NCBI RefSeq assembly: GCF_003063375.1
Contig: NZ_NERY01000002.1
Coordinates: forward strand, 1-64,000
DNA: 64,000 nt
Origin: Limnohabitans sp. MMS-10A-178
GTDB taxonomy: Bacteria; Pseudomonadota; Gammaproteobacteria; Burkholderiales; Burkholderiaceae_C
Direction: 5' to 3'
Numbering within the stretch: position 1 is the first letter of the stretch; every line of letters starts with the position of its first letter. The notes under the pieces were generated by a model, which made no database searches, was not told where the DNA came from, and worked only from the letters and a program-made list of their open reading frames with translations. This document shows, piece after piece, positions 8,707-16,622 of the stretch. Position numbers and translations under genes: made by a program.

Positions 8707-10788
8707 ATGACACGTTTATTTTCAAATCGATCTCGGCACTTCGACATGGGAGATTTGCCCACTGAATTGCTAGCGCGAGATGCCCATGCTCCAGAAATCC
8801 AAGCTGCAGTATCTAAAGATCAATATCCTGCTGGGCCGCACTCGTTAAACGAGGCCTTGGCAACATATCAAAAGCTTTTTGAGCAGTACTTGGATGGTGA
8901 GACGGCCATTGCCCGCGCACCCTTGCCTGACGATTTAAGCATTCGAAGCAAAAACCTCAAAGCCAGTGCCTATTTTTTAGATGCAACGCTAGCGGGTGTG
9001 TGCGCTATTGAGCACTCTGATTTTTCTAAAGACGCGCCTAAACACACCCATGTATTGATTTTTCTCATTGAGTTCAGCCGCGAGCCTCAATCAGATCAGC
9101 CTGGTGCCACTTGGATTCATGGCAGTAACAAAGCCCGAACAAATGCGCGCGCAAGCGAAGTGGCCGTTGTACTAGCGGGTTATGTTCGAGCATTGGGTTA
9201 TGGCGCGCGCGGCCACGTGGCCGGCAATACACTTTTAAACCTAGAAGCTTTGGCGCAACGCGCTGGCATTGCTAGATCTGAAAACGGCTTGCTCAAAATG
9301 CCTTTTTTAAATTGCGGCTTTGCGTTGGCTGCGATCAGCACCGATTTGCCATTGGAAATTGATCTTCCAATAGCACCCAATGCCTCTTTGGGTTGGCCAG
9401 ATTCCGGCGCTTACATGGGCAAACACGGCACTCGTCCTGGATGGGCTGAGTCGGAAGCCGAACTGCGCCCTCTGCATTGGGGACGTTACCCCATGGAAAC
9501 ATTGAAGCGAGTGCCAGAACCGACAACGCTGATCTTGCGTGAGGAAATCATTCGCAATAGCAAGCGTGCCGATTTATTCACGCGCGCATTGGCCGGCGAT
9601 TTAGGTGAAAAAGCCAAGGTGCAGCGCATGCGCTTTGCCACAAAACATCCTTTAGCGTTTGCCATGACGCCCTTGATCCGCAACATGGTGCCATTGCAGG
9701 GTACATACGAGCGGCTTGTGCCTGCAGAAACAAATGGAGCGTTGTCGGATGCCCAAAGAAACGCAGAGTCCATCAAAGCCTTGGCGTATTTTTTAGGCGC
9801 TGATTTGGTTGGCATATGTGAAGCAGAGCCTTGGATGTTTTATTCACATGAAGCGCAGCTAGGAAAGCCGATTGAACCCACTCACAAGCACTGTGTTGTC
9901 ATGTTGCTTGACCAAGGATTTGAAACCATGGAAGGAGCCTCAGGCGATGATTGGATTTCAGGTGCGCAATCTATGCGGGGCTATATGCGAGGTGCATTCA
10001 TAGCGGGAGTCATGGGTGCTCATTTGCGCCGATTGGGCTATTCCTCGCGTTCACACACCAACGCAGAATCAGATATCTTGCACATTCCAGCTACTTTATT
10101 GGCCGGCTTAGGCGAGCTCTCTCGCATCGGCGAATTGGTTTTAAACCCATTCATTGGGCCACGATCAAAGAGTGTTTTACTCACCACCGATTTGCCTTTG
10201 GCATTTGACCAGCCTATCGATTTTGGATTGCAATCGGTCTGCAACATGTGCATGAAGTGCGCACGCGAATGTCCATGCAACGCCATTCCATTTGGGCCCA
10301 AGGTCATGTTCAATGGTTATGAAATATGGAAACCTGATGTTGAAAAATGTGGCAAGTACCGATTAACCAATATGAAGGGATCGGCCTGTGGACGGTGTAT
10401 GAAAACCTGTCCATACAACAGAGAAGACTTGGTTGAATCGTCTCGTCTTTTAGAACTTTCAATTCGAGTTCCTAGTGCTCGTCGAGCGCTTATTGATTAT
10501 GACGATCAAATTGGCGCAGGCATGCGCAATCCCGTTAAGCGATGGTGGTTGGATTTGGAAATCATCAACGGCGTGTGCGTTACTCCTGGCGGTGTGAACG
10601 AGCGTGATTTAGATTTAGATCGAACCCATAAACTTGCTCAAACTCAAAAGTTGGCATTTTTCCCGCCCAGCTTGCAACCGCCTATGGGTACCACCGCTTC
10701 AAGCACCGTGCCGCTTGATCGTGAAGCTGGACTGAAGGCATACGCCAATGCCGAAAAACCCAATCAAGCTAAAAAGCGGCAAAAATAA
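8707..10788 (+). CDS. cobalamin-dependent reductive dehalogenase, cytoplasmic NpRdhA-like type
   Basis: 693 residues with no Tat signal, unlike respiratory RdhA enzymes. Length and layout fit the soluble catabolic group (NpRdhA, BhbA) that removes halogen from halophenols using corrinoid and two 4Fe-4S clusters. The two halves resemble each other: about residues 85-225 (KASAYFLDATLAGVC ... TDLPLEIDLPI) mirror about 355-505 (KALAYFLGADLVGIC ... TDLPLAFDQPI), the second being the corrinoid-binding half. Cluster cysteines are C512, C515, C518, C522 and C548, C561, C564, C568. Y426, K488 and R552 are present and, as I recall, coincide in numbering with the catalytic or substrate-binding residues of NpRdhA. 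No reductase domain is fused, so an external electron donor is needed. Epoxyqueuosine reductase shares the fold but is much shorter. Confidence 0.85.
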   Translation: MTRLFSNRSRHFDMGDLPTELLARDAHAPEIQAAVSKDQYPAGPHSLNEALATYQKLFEQYLDGETAIARAPLPDDLSIRSKNLKASAYFLDATLAGVCAIEHSDFSKDAPKHTHVLIFLIEFSREPQSDQPGATWIHGSNKARTNARASEVAVVLAGYVRALGYGARGHVAGNTLLNLEALAQRAGIARSENGLLKMPFLNCGFALAAISTDLPLEIDLPIAPNASLGWPDSGAYMGKHGTRPGWAESEAELRPLHWGRYPMETLKRVPEPTTLILREEIIRNSKRADLFTRALAGDLGEKAKVQRMRFATKHPLAFAMTPLIRNMVPLQGTYERLVPAETNGALSDAQRNAESIKALAYFLGADLVGICEAEPWMFYSHEAQLGKPIEPTHKHCVVMLLDQGFETMEGASGDDWISGAQSMRGYMRGAFIAGVMGAHLRRLGYSSRSHTNAESDILHIPATLLAGLGELSRIGELVLNPFIGPRSKSVLLTTDLPLAFDQPIDFGLQSVCNMCMKCARECPCNAIPFGPKVMFNGYEIWKPDVEKCGKYRLTNMKGSACGRCMKTCPYNREDLVESSRLLELSIRVPSARRALIDYDDQIGAGMRNPVKRWWLDLEIINGVCVTPGGVNERDLDLDRTHKLAQTQKLAFFPPSLQPPMGTTASSTVPLDREAGLKAYANAEKPNQAKKRQK

Positions 10789-10972
10789 TGATGGAAAGAA
10801 AACTAAATTCCAGAATGGCATTGCGCCGAATCAGTAGACAAAGGATTAAGTCTTAACTGAAGAATAAGTCTAGATGACATTTGCGTCAGCTAATGAAGTT
10901 AGAGAATTAATCATTGAAAATTTGTAAATCAAGTTAGAATGTTGTTCAGGGTGGCATATAGATTCTTATGTG

Positions 10973-11029
10973 TCAGGTTGGGTGAAGGTCGGGCCGCCTC
11001 ACTGCACGGCTTTGGCCGTTGGAGACCCA
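10973..11029 (+). promoter_or_regulatory. candidate alkali-cation (nhaA-I/Li-like) riboswitch
   Basis: A compact GC-rich structured leader directly before the antiporter start. Stem P1 pairs GGGT (10980-10983) with ACCC (11025-11028). Inside, GAAGG (10984-10988) pairs with CCTC (10997-11000) around the loop TCGGGCCG, and ACGGC (11006-11010) pairs with GCCGT (11015-11019) around TTTG. The ribosome site GGAG (11021-11024) abuts the 3' strand of P1, so closing P1 would hide it. The shape, position and GGTCGGGCCGCC core recall the nhaA-I (lithium/sodium) riboswitch family found before cation antiporter genes. Assignment is from memory and needs a covariance-model search. Confidence 0.6.
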
Positions 11030-11032
11030 TTT

Positions 11033-12286
11033 ATGAACCACCCCCTCCTGCCCTGGATCGCGGCTGCCATCTTCGCAATGTCCGTGTTGCATACCTTCAG
11101 CACTAAGTACTTTGAACATCTGGCACACATAAACCCGCGGCATGCCGGCATCTGGCACCTACTTGGTGAAGTCGAGGTGGTATTTGGGCTTTGGGCGATG
11201 GTGCTGGCAATAGCCATGTTTACTTTAGCTGGCAAGGTACACACGCTCGAATACCTCGATTCGCGCAATTTCACTGAGCCGCTTTTTGTTTTTGCCATCA
11301 TGGTGGTAGCAGGTACACGACCGATCCTGCAAGCTTGCGGTGGGCTAGTACAACAGATTGCACGCCTAGCACCTTTGCCTACGGCAATGGTCAATTACTT
11401 TCTCCTGCTGTCAGTGGTACCGTTGCTGGGCTCGTTAATCACAGAGCCTGCGGCCATGACACTTGCAGCGCTCATGCTGCGTGACTCTGTGTTTTCCGCA
11501 CGGGTAAGCGAGCGCTTGAAGTACGCCACTTTGGGGGTGCTGTTCGTCAATATTTCCATAGGTGGAACATTGACTCCTTTTGCCGCACCGCCTGTGTTGA
11601 TGGTTGCGTCCACATGGCAATGGGATCTGAGTTTCATGCTCCAGACCTTCGGCTGGAAGGCAGCGATTGCAGTCCTTGTCAATGCTGTCCTTGTGACTCT
11701 TTTCATGAGACGAGAACTGCTTAGCCTTGGTGAGCCCGCCGTTGCTCGCTTGACGGTCCCTCCGATCATGGTGGCGATTCACTTGGTTTTTTTGCTTGCA
11801 ATAGTCCTTTTCGCACACCACCCTGTGGTTTTCATGGGCTTACTGCTATTTTTCATTGGCTTCGCCAGTGCCTATGCCGTGAATCAAGATCGCCTGATTC
11901 TTCGCGAAGCTTTGCTGGTCGCGTTTTTTCTTGCCGGTTTGGTGGTTCTGGGTGGTCAGCAGTCTTGGTGGCTTCAGCCACTGCTCATGGGACTAAGCGC
12001 CGACGCAGTTTTCTATGGTGCCACTGCGTTGACCGCAATTACAGACAACGCAGCACTGACCTATCTCGCTTCTTTGGTGCCTGGCCTGAGCGATGAGTTC
12101 AAGGTGGCCATTGTGGCTGGTGCCGTGACTGGCGGGGGGCTTACTGTCATAGCTAACGCCCCAAACCCAGCTGGCGTCGCGATCCTAAAAGGCAAGTTTG
12201 ACGAAGGCGTTGTGAGCGCGGGTAAATTGCTGTTAGCAGCAATTCCCCCAACGATTGTGGCGGCGATGGCATTCAGATTGTTGTGA
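11033..12286 (+). CDS. putative Na+/H+ antiporter (PF07399-type)
   Basis: 417 residues from the ATG at 11033, with a GGAG ribosome site 8 bases upstream. An in-frame upstream start at 10970 would translate the structured leader and is rejected. About 10-12 hydrophobic segments; the conserved-looking cores are LGSLITEPAAMTLAALM, VNISIGGTLTPFAAPPVLM and YGATALTAITDNAALTYLASL, the last two resembling the half-helix motifs of ion-transporter/antiporter superfamily members. I place it with the putative Na+/H+ antiporters of PF07399. Expected role: exchange of Na+ or Li+ for H+ across the inner membrane. Monocistronic; the leader suggests translation is controlled by ion concentration. Confidence 0.78.
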   Translation: MNHPLLPWIAAAIFAMSVLHTFSTKYFEHLAHINPRHAGIWHLLGEVEVVFGLWAMVLAIAMFTLAGKVHTLEYLDSRNFTEPLFVFAIMVVAGTRPILQACGGLVQQIARLAPLPTAMVNYFLLLSVVPLLGSLITEPAAMTLAALMLRDSVFSARVSERLKYATLGVLFVNISIGGTLTPFAAPPVLMVASTWQWDLSFMLQTFGWKAAIAVLVNAVLVTLFMRRELLSLGEPAVARLTVPPIMVAIHLVFLLAIVLFAHHPVVFMGLLLFFIGFASAYAVNQDRLILREALLVAFFLAGLVVLGGQQSWWLQPLLMGLSADAVFYGATALTAITDNAALTYLASLVPGLSDEFKVAIVAGAVTGGGLTVIANAPNPAGVAILKGKFDEGVVSAGKLLLAAIPPTIVAAMAFRLL

Positions 12287-12408
12287 AACAGAGCAAAGTC
12301 AAAATTTTTGAGAGTTTTGCTTGATTCCTATTAAGTTGAAGCAAACGGAGTAACTTCGCGTACATTGATACTTTGTCGTAGTGCGGCACCCAATTTAAGG
12401 AGTCCTAA

Positions 12409-13965
12409 ATGACAAATTCATTCAAATGGTTGTCCAGCATTTTGCGATGGGTAGCGGAAAAAGCGCGCTTATTCATTGGCAATTTCTCATCAGAGCATCA
12501 GTCCAACACAACCGAAACTCTCATTTTCCAACCTGTTGCAATCAGCCTCAAGGCGTATGCAACAGTCGTCATACCCGCACTTAATGAGGCAAAGCGTATC
12601 TCTGAAGTAGTGGCTTTCGCCTTGTCTGACCCAGCTACAGCAGAAGTGATCGTGGTTGATGACAGCTCCATAGATGGCACGGCCGAGCTGGCACGGCTTG
12701 CGGGTGCAAAAGTGATGATCAGCAGCATGTTGGGCAAGGGCGCTTCAATGCACGATGGCGTCGCACCGGCTCAGTCTAATGTGTTGGTGTATTTGGATGG
12801 TGACTTGACGGGACTTCGAAGCGGCATCATCACTGACCTTTGTGCCCCCATTCTTCGTGGTGAAGCAGACTTTGTGAAAGCAAAATTTGGTCGAGGGGGT
12901 GGTCGCGTCACAGAATTGACTGCTAAGCCCATGCTGAAAATTTTCTTTCCAGAGGTTGCCCATTTTTCGCAGCCTTTGGGGGGCATCATTGCAGCAAGGA
13001 AACCTTTGCTACAGGCACTCAGTTTCGAGGATGGTTATGGTGTGGATGTTGGCCTATTGTTAGACGCCCATCTTTTAAGTGCCAAGCTGGCAGAAGTCGA
13101 TATCGGATCTCTTGATCATGATAGTCAGCCGCTTCATGACTTGAGTTTGATGGCCAACGAGGTTGGGCGGGTTATTTTTGCGCGAGCCAAAACTGCAGGT
13201 CGTCTGCATGTAGAGCAAGTTGCTGCCATGTACGAGTCTCAACGTCAGGCTGCATCAGGTATTGATTATGTGCTGACCCGGCGCAAGGCAAGGCAGCGTC
13301 TTTTACTGATCGACATGGACGGTACGGTCACCAAATCGCGTTATGCCCTAGAACTTGCACGTGCTATCGGCCAAGAATCAGCGCTGATTCAAATGCTAGA
13401 TGACAACGGTGGTGACTCGGCGACCCGCAGCGATAAAATCGCAAAGCTCTTTCAGTACATTCACAAGAAGAAGTTCGAACAGGTAGCTCATGACATGACT
13501 CTTCGATCTGGCGTGATTGAATTTGTCAATCAAATGCGCAGACGTGGGTTCATGGTTGGCTTGGTCAGCGATAGCTACTTTGTAGCAGCTGAAATCGTCC
13601 GGAGAAGGATATTTGCAGACTTTGCAATGGCACACACGATCAGATTTGATAACGATGTTTGCGCAGGAGAAATTCGAATTAATCCAGCCTTTTATAACCC
13701 TCAAAATAAGAGTTCAGGCGTTTGTAAAAGCAACGTGCTTCGCTGCTTCTTAACCGACCCTACGCTCCCAGCTATCAATCTGACGTGGGTTATTGGTGAC
13801 AACATCAATGACCTTCAGTTGATGCAACTGGCGGACCGAGCATTTGCCATTGATCCAAAGTCTCCCATATTGCGCAATGAGCCGTTCATTACTCAAATCG
13901 AATCGTTTGAAGAGCTGTTGGCAATGCTTCCCAATCATGAGCTCGTGGTTCAGCCCAGCGTTTGA
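12409..13965 (+). CDS. bifunctional family-2 glycosyltransferase / HAD phosphatase fusion
   Basis: 518 residues in two enzymes. Residues about 45-290 form a GT-A glycosyltransferase: ALNEAKRISEVV, VVDDSSIDGTAELA (D84-D85) and the metal/sugar-nucleotide motif YLDGDL (DGD at 130-132), resembling glucosyl-3-phosphoglycerate or polyprenol-type transferases. Residues about 295-510 form a HAD-IB (SerB-like) phosphatase with DMDGT (D302, D304), LVSDSY and GDNINDLQLM. In the GpgS/GpgP and MpgS/MpgP pathways a transferase makes a phosphorylated sugar-glycerate and a phosphatase removes the phosphate to give a compatible solute. A fusion of the two steps would fit here, but the substrate is inferred. 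Strong ribosome site AAGGAG 7 bases before the ATG. Follows the antiporter, so an osmotic theme is possible. Confidence 0.78.
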   Translation: MTNSFKWLSSILRWVAEKARLFIGNFSSEHQSNTTETLIFQPVAISLKAYATVVIPALNEAKRISEVVAFALSDPATAEVIVVDDSSIDGTAELARLAGAKVMISSMLGKGASMHDGVAPAQSNVLVYLDGDLTGLRSGIITDLCAPILRGEADFVKAKFGRGGGRVTELTAKPMLKIFFPEVAHFSQPLGGIIAARKPLLQALSFEDGYGVDVGLLLDAHLLSAKLAEVDIGSLDHDSQPLHDLSLMANEVGRVIFARAKTAGRLHVEQVAAMYESQRQAASGIDYVLTRRKARQRLLLIDMDGTVTKSRYALELARAIGQESALIQMLDDNGGDSATRSDKIAKLFQYIHKKKFEQVAHDMTLRSGVIEFVNQMRRRGFMVGLVSDSYFVAAEIVRRRIFADFAMAHTIRFDNDVCAGEIRINPAFYNPQNKSSGVCKSNVLRCFLTDPTLPAINLTWVIGDNINDLQLMQLADRAFAIDPKSPILRNEPFITQIESFEELLAMLPNHELVVQPSV

Positions 13966-13969
13966 AAGT

Positions 13970-13985
13970 TCGAATTTAAATTCGA
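13970..13985. other. perfect 16-bp palindrome between convergent genes
   Basis: TCGAATTTAAATTCGA spans the stop codon of the cyanophycinase gene and begins 5 bases after the stop of the converging glycosyltransferase gene. It could form a short hairpin acting as a bidirectional transcription barrier. No T-run flanks it, so terminator function is unproven. Confidence 0.3.
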
Positions 13986-14926
13986 GCAGGCCCAGGAAGC
14001 ACTAAATATTTGATGGCATTCAAAAGTGATGCGACTCGTTTTTCGTCTGCTCGATAGGCATTTACGTTATAGCTACTTCCACTTGGCAGTAAATGCATTT
14101 TGACTCCAAGCAGTTCTAGCTTTTCTTGGGCTTCGATTTCCTCGTAATTTGAAATCATTTCTCTGCCATCCAAGATAGTCACAGAACCATCTCCAATGAC
14201 TTCTATGGATTCATTGACTGTGATGACAAGTCCTGTATTTTCGTCAATTCCAACGCCAAGTAAGTCGGGCCTTTGAGCTAATGCAGACAGCAACCGCGTT
14301 AGGCGTCTGCGCTGTGAAAAATGCTGATCAATGATGGCCATGCTGACTAACCCCAAGCCTATGTCAAATGAAACAACATCTTTCTCGGTAATGATTGGAG
14401 CTTGTCCTTGTGCGATCATTTGACGTGACATAACAGCTGCACCAGCACTGGTTCCGGCTATGCAAATCCCATTCAAATGAAAAACTTGATGAATAGCTCG
14501 AAAGGCAGGAGTTTCCCATAGCTCTGCCATTAATCTACTCTGGTCACCACCCGTCATGAATATTCCGTCTGCAGTGAGAAGATTCGATACCACATCAGGG
14601 TTGTATGCATCTTCTCTCGATAGCAGCGCAATTGGCTCTACGTTTGTTGCGCCAAGATTTTTAAATACATTTGAATAGCTGGACCATACAGATGAAGGCT
14701 CACTGCTGGCTGCAAGAATGAATTTAAGTTTGGCTTGATTTCCGCCAGATAACTCTATGAATTTTTTTAAGATGACGCGTTCATTGAGGCGATCTTCAGC
14801 GCCTCCAATGATCAATAATTTTCCGTTCACGTTGCTTTTGCTATAGCTGGGCGGAAGAATAGAAAATAAGCCTGCAGCTACAGACAATTGCGCAAAGTTT
14901 CGTCTAGTAATGAAATTCGGCGTCAT
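13976..14926 (-). CDS. exported cyanophycinase-like serine peptidase (family S51)
   Basis: Cyanophycinases cut the Arg-Asp polymer cyanophycin to dipeptides. 316 residues. The N-terminus (TRRNFAQLSVAAGLFSI) looks like a Tat signal, so the enzyme should act outside the cytoplasm, like CphE-type extracellular enzymes. The mature part carries LLIIGGAEDR, FMTGGDQSRL and the nucleophile elbow AGTSAGAA with S160, followed by IDQHFSQRRRL, typical of S51. It ends in a lower-similarity region. The gene converges on the glycosyltransferase-phosphatase gene with a 10-base gap. No cyanophycin synthetase gene is in the window. Dipeptidase E relatives share the fold but are shorter and cytoplasmic. Confidence 0.82.
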   Translation of the reverse strand: MTPNFITRRNFAQLSVAAGLFSILPPSYSKSNVNGKLLIIGGAEDRLNERVILKKFIELSGGNQAKLKFILAASSEPSSVWSSYSNVFKNLGATNVEPIALLSREDAYNPDVVSNLLTADGIFMTGGDQSRLMAELWETPAFRAIHQVFHLNGICIAGTSAGAAVMSRQMIAQGQAPIITEKDVVSFDIGLGLVSMAIIDQHFSQRRRLTRLLSALAQRPDLLGVGIDENTGLVITVNESIEVIGDGSVTILDGREMISNYEEIEAQEKLELLGVKMHLLPSGSSYNVNAYRADEKRVASLLNAIKYLVLPGPARI

Positions 14927-15079
14927 TTATAGTTTGTTAATTGGGTAGCTGGAGTGTCATTATTTCACCCTATGGTGACAGCTAAATTGATGATTAGCCA
15001 TCGCCCGTAAAACAAAGCGTGCCATGACTGAAAAAAAATAGGCATTCACCTCGCTCTATGTTTTGACCTGAGAATCTCT

Positions 15080-15275
15080 GATTAACAGAAAGCCAGGCTC
15101 CTCAAAAGTCAATATAAATCAATGACTTACAAAAGAAAATAGCAAACGTGTAATATTTCGTGTAATTGGATGAAAACTGTAAATTACAGTTTCGCCAGTA
15201 ATTTCGTTGATTTTGCACTCAGCGCTGTCACTTTGCACTGTAAAAAGTTAGACGCTTGGCTTGGCGCTTGTAGAT
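15080..15275. repeat. att-like repeat, copy 3 (type I)
   Basis: Starts GATTAACAGAAAGCCAGGCT and continues with TATAAATCAATGACTTA, the CGTGTAAT direct repeat and the type I palindrome (15174-15192). The flank TTTCGCCAGTAATTTCGTTG is shared with copy 1. It has no tRNA part; the bases before it (TCTCTGATTAACAG) match those before copy 2. It sits between the cyanophycinase gene and the exported methyltransferase gene. The remainder of the 14927-15392 gap contains no gene that I can support. Confidence 0.75.
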
Positions 15276-15392
15276 GTAAGGGGTGAACTCGCTATCCATG
15301 AATCCAAAAGGTTTTATGGCTGATCTAAACTTGCAAACTTTACCCATCCTAATGAAAAACCACTGCGCCGAATTGGCGAGGCACGTAAAACA

Positions 15393-16127
15393 ATGATCTC
15401 CATTCAATCATTGCGTTTAATTTTGATTTTGTCGATTGCATCGATGGCAACAGGTTTGACGCTTGCTCAGACTGCTAGCATCAGTTCGCGCTATACCGCG
15501 TCTCCTGCAAGTACAGACGGTATTGGCAAACGCTACATGGACCGTGAGATCTCTGGGGTGATGGGATGGCAAGGCGCGCCTTGGCTCGAGCGGCAAGAAC
15601 GTGAGCGTGAGGAGCGAACAGATTTATTACTCAAAGCACTTGCGCTGAAGCCCGGAATGGTAGTTGCAGACATTGGCGCTGGCACGGGTTACTTAACGCG
15701 GCGCATGGCACCAGCCGTTTTGCCTGGCGGAAAGATATTGGCGGTTGATGTGCAGCCAGAGATGGTGCGTATGCTAGAAAACAGTATCAAAAGCACAGGG
15801 CAAACAAATATCGAGGCAAGGCTCAGTTCATTTGACGACGTTAAGCTGCCTGCTAGCTCAGTGGATCTCGCAGTGATGGTGGATGTGTACCACGAATTGG
15901 CCTTTCCCTACGAGGTCATGACCAGTGTGATGAAATCTTTAAAGACGGGCGGTCGTATGGTTTTTGTGGAGTACAAAGCAGAAGACCCCAAGGTCCCCAT
16001 CAAGCCGTTGCACAAGATGAGCGAAGCGCAAATTCGCAAAGAAGCTGAAGTCTTTGCACTGGATTGGGAGCGAACGGTTAGTACCTTGCCTTGGCAGCAC
16101 GTCGTGATATTTCGAAAACGTAATTGA
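15393..16127 (+). CDS. exported class I SAM-dependent methyltransferase-like protein
   Basis: 244 residues. The first 26 form a signal peptide (MISIQSLRLILILSIASMAT ... LAQ), unusual for a methyltransferase because S-adenosylmethionine is cytoplasmic. Then comes a conserved YMDREISGVMGWQGAPWLER segment and a class I Rossmann domain: motif I VADIGAGTGYLTRRM (about residues 89-103), AVDVQPEM, and motif IV region VDLAVMVDVYHEL. The C-terminus is the usual WQHVVIFRKR. Such predicted-periplasmic methyltransferases are common in beta- and gammaproteobacteria, but their reaction is not known to me. A GAGG ribosome site lies before the ATG. The BLUF gene follows 56 bases downstream on the same strand. 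Confidence 0.8.
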   Translation: MISIQSLRLILILSIASMATGLTLAQTASISSRYTASPASTDGIGKRYMDREISGVMGWQGAPWLERQEREREERTDLLLKALALKPGMVVADIGAGTGYLTRRMAPAVLPGGKILAVDVQPEMVRMLENSIKSTGQTNIEARLSSFDDVKLPASSVDLAVMVDVYHELAFPYEVMTSVMKSLKTGGRMVFVEYKAEDPKVPIKPLHKMSEAQIRKEAEVFALDWERTVSTLPWQHVVIFRKRN

Positions 16128-16183
16128 CAAGCTGTATCTGTTTAACTAACTTCACGATTGATTTGACACGAAAGGTTTGAGAA

Positions 16184-16615
16184 ATGACTTCCTCTTTTAC
16201 CGATTCAATACAAGCCCTTGATCAACAACTCATTCAATTGGTGTATCGAAGCCGTTCACTTATACAGGGTGCTGAATACGACAAATTAATGGCCACATGT
16301 CTGCGTAACAATCCTACCCGCGAAATTACGGGAGTTTTGATTTCACATTCAGGTTGGTTTCTTCAAGTGCTTGAAGGCTCTGCAGCCAACGTCAATTCAC
16401 TCTTCAAAGTCATCGAAAATGACCCGCGACATTCTGATTTTCTTCTTTTGAGATTCAATGCAATTACGGCACGTGACTTCAGTGACTGGTCGATGGCTTC
16501 CATAGAGGTTGATGAGCAGCGTTTTTTAAACATAGCAAATCAAGCTTTGCAAGCTGAGGACGCTGCTATGTCAGAAGTCAGAGATTTCTTGTGCTACGGA
16601 AAATGGATCGATTGA
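16184..16615 (+). CDS. BLUF-domain blue-light photoreceptor
   Basis: 143 residues, essentially a stand-alone BLUF domain (residues about 17-110) that binds FAD and senses blue light. The key residues are in place: Y21 in LVYRSR, N43 and the ITGVL strand, Q61 in GWFLQVLEG, and W102/M104 in FSDWSMA. There is no fused output domain, so it must act through a partner protein. A short C-terminal helix pair (about residues 110-140) resembles the capping helices of short BLUF proteins. It converges on the BtuF-like gene with a 7-base gap. Role unknown; short BLUF proteins control motility or biofilm in other bacteria. Confidence 0.92.
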   Translation: MTSSFTDSIQALDQQLIQLVYRSRSLIQGAEYDKLMATCLRNNPTREITGVLISHSGWFLQVLEGSAANVNSLFKVIENDPRHSDFLLLRFNAITARDFSDWSMASIEVDEQRFLNIANQALQAEDAAMSEVRDFLCYGKWID

Positions 16616-16622
16616 TTTGAGC

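Noticed and set aside
10970..11032. Upstream start codon for the antiporter
   Set aside because: The 21 extra residues would be encoded by the structured leader and no ribosome site precedes 10970, whereas GGAG is well placed for 11033.
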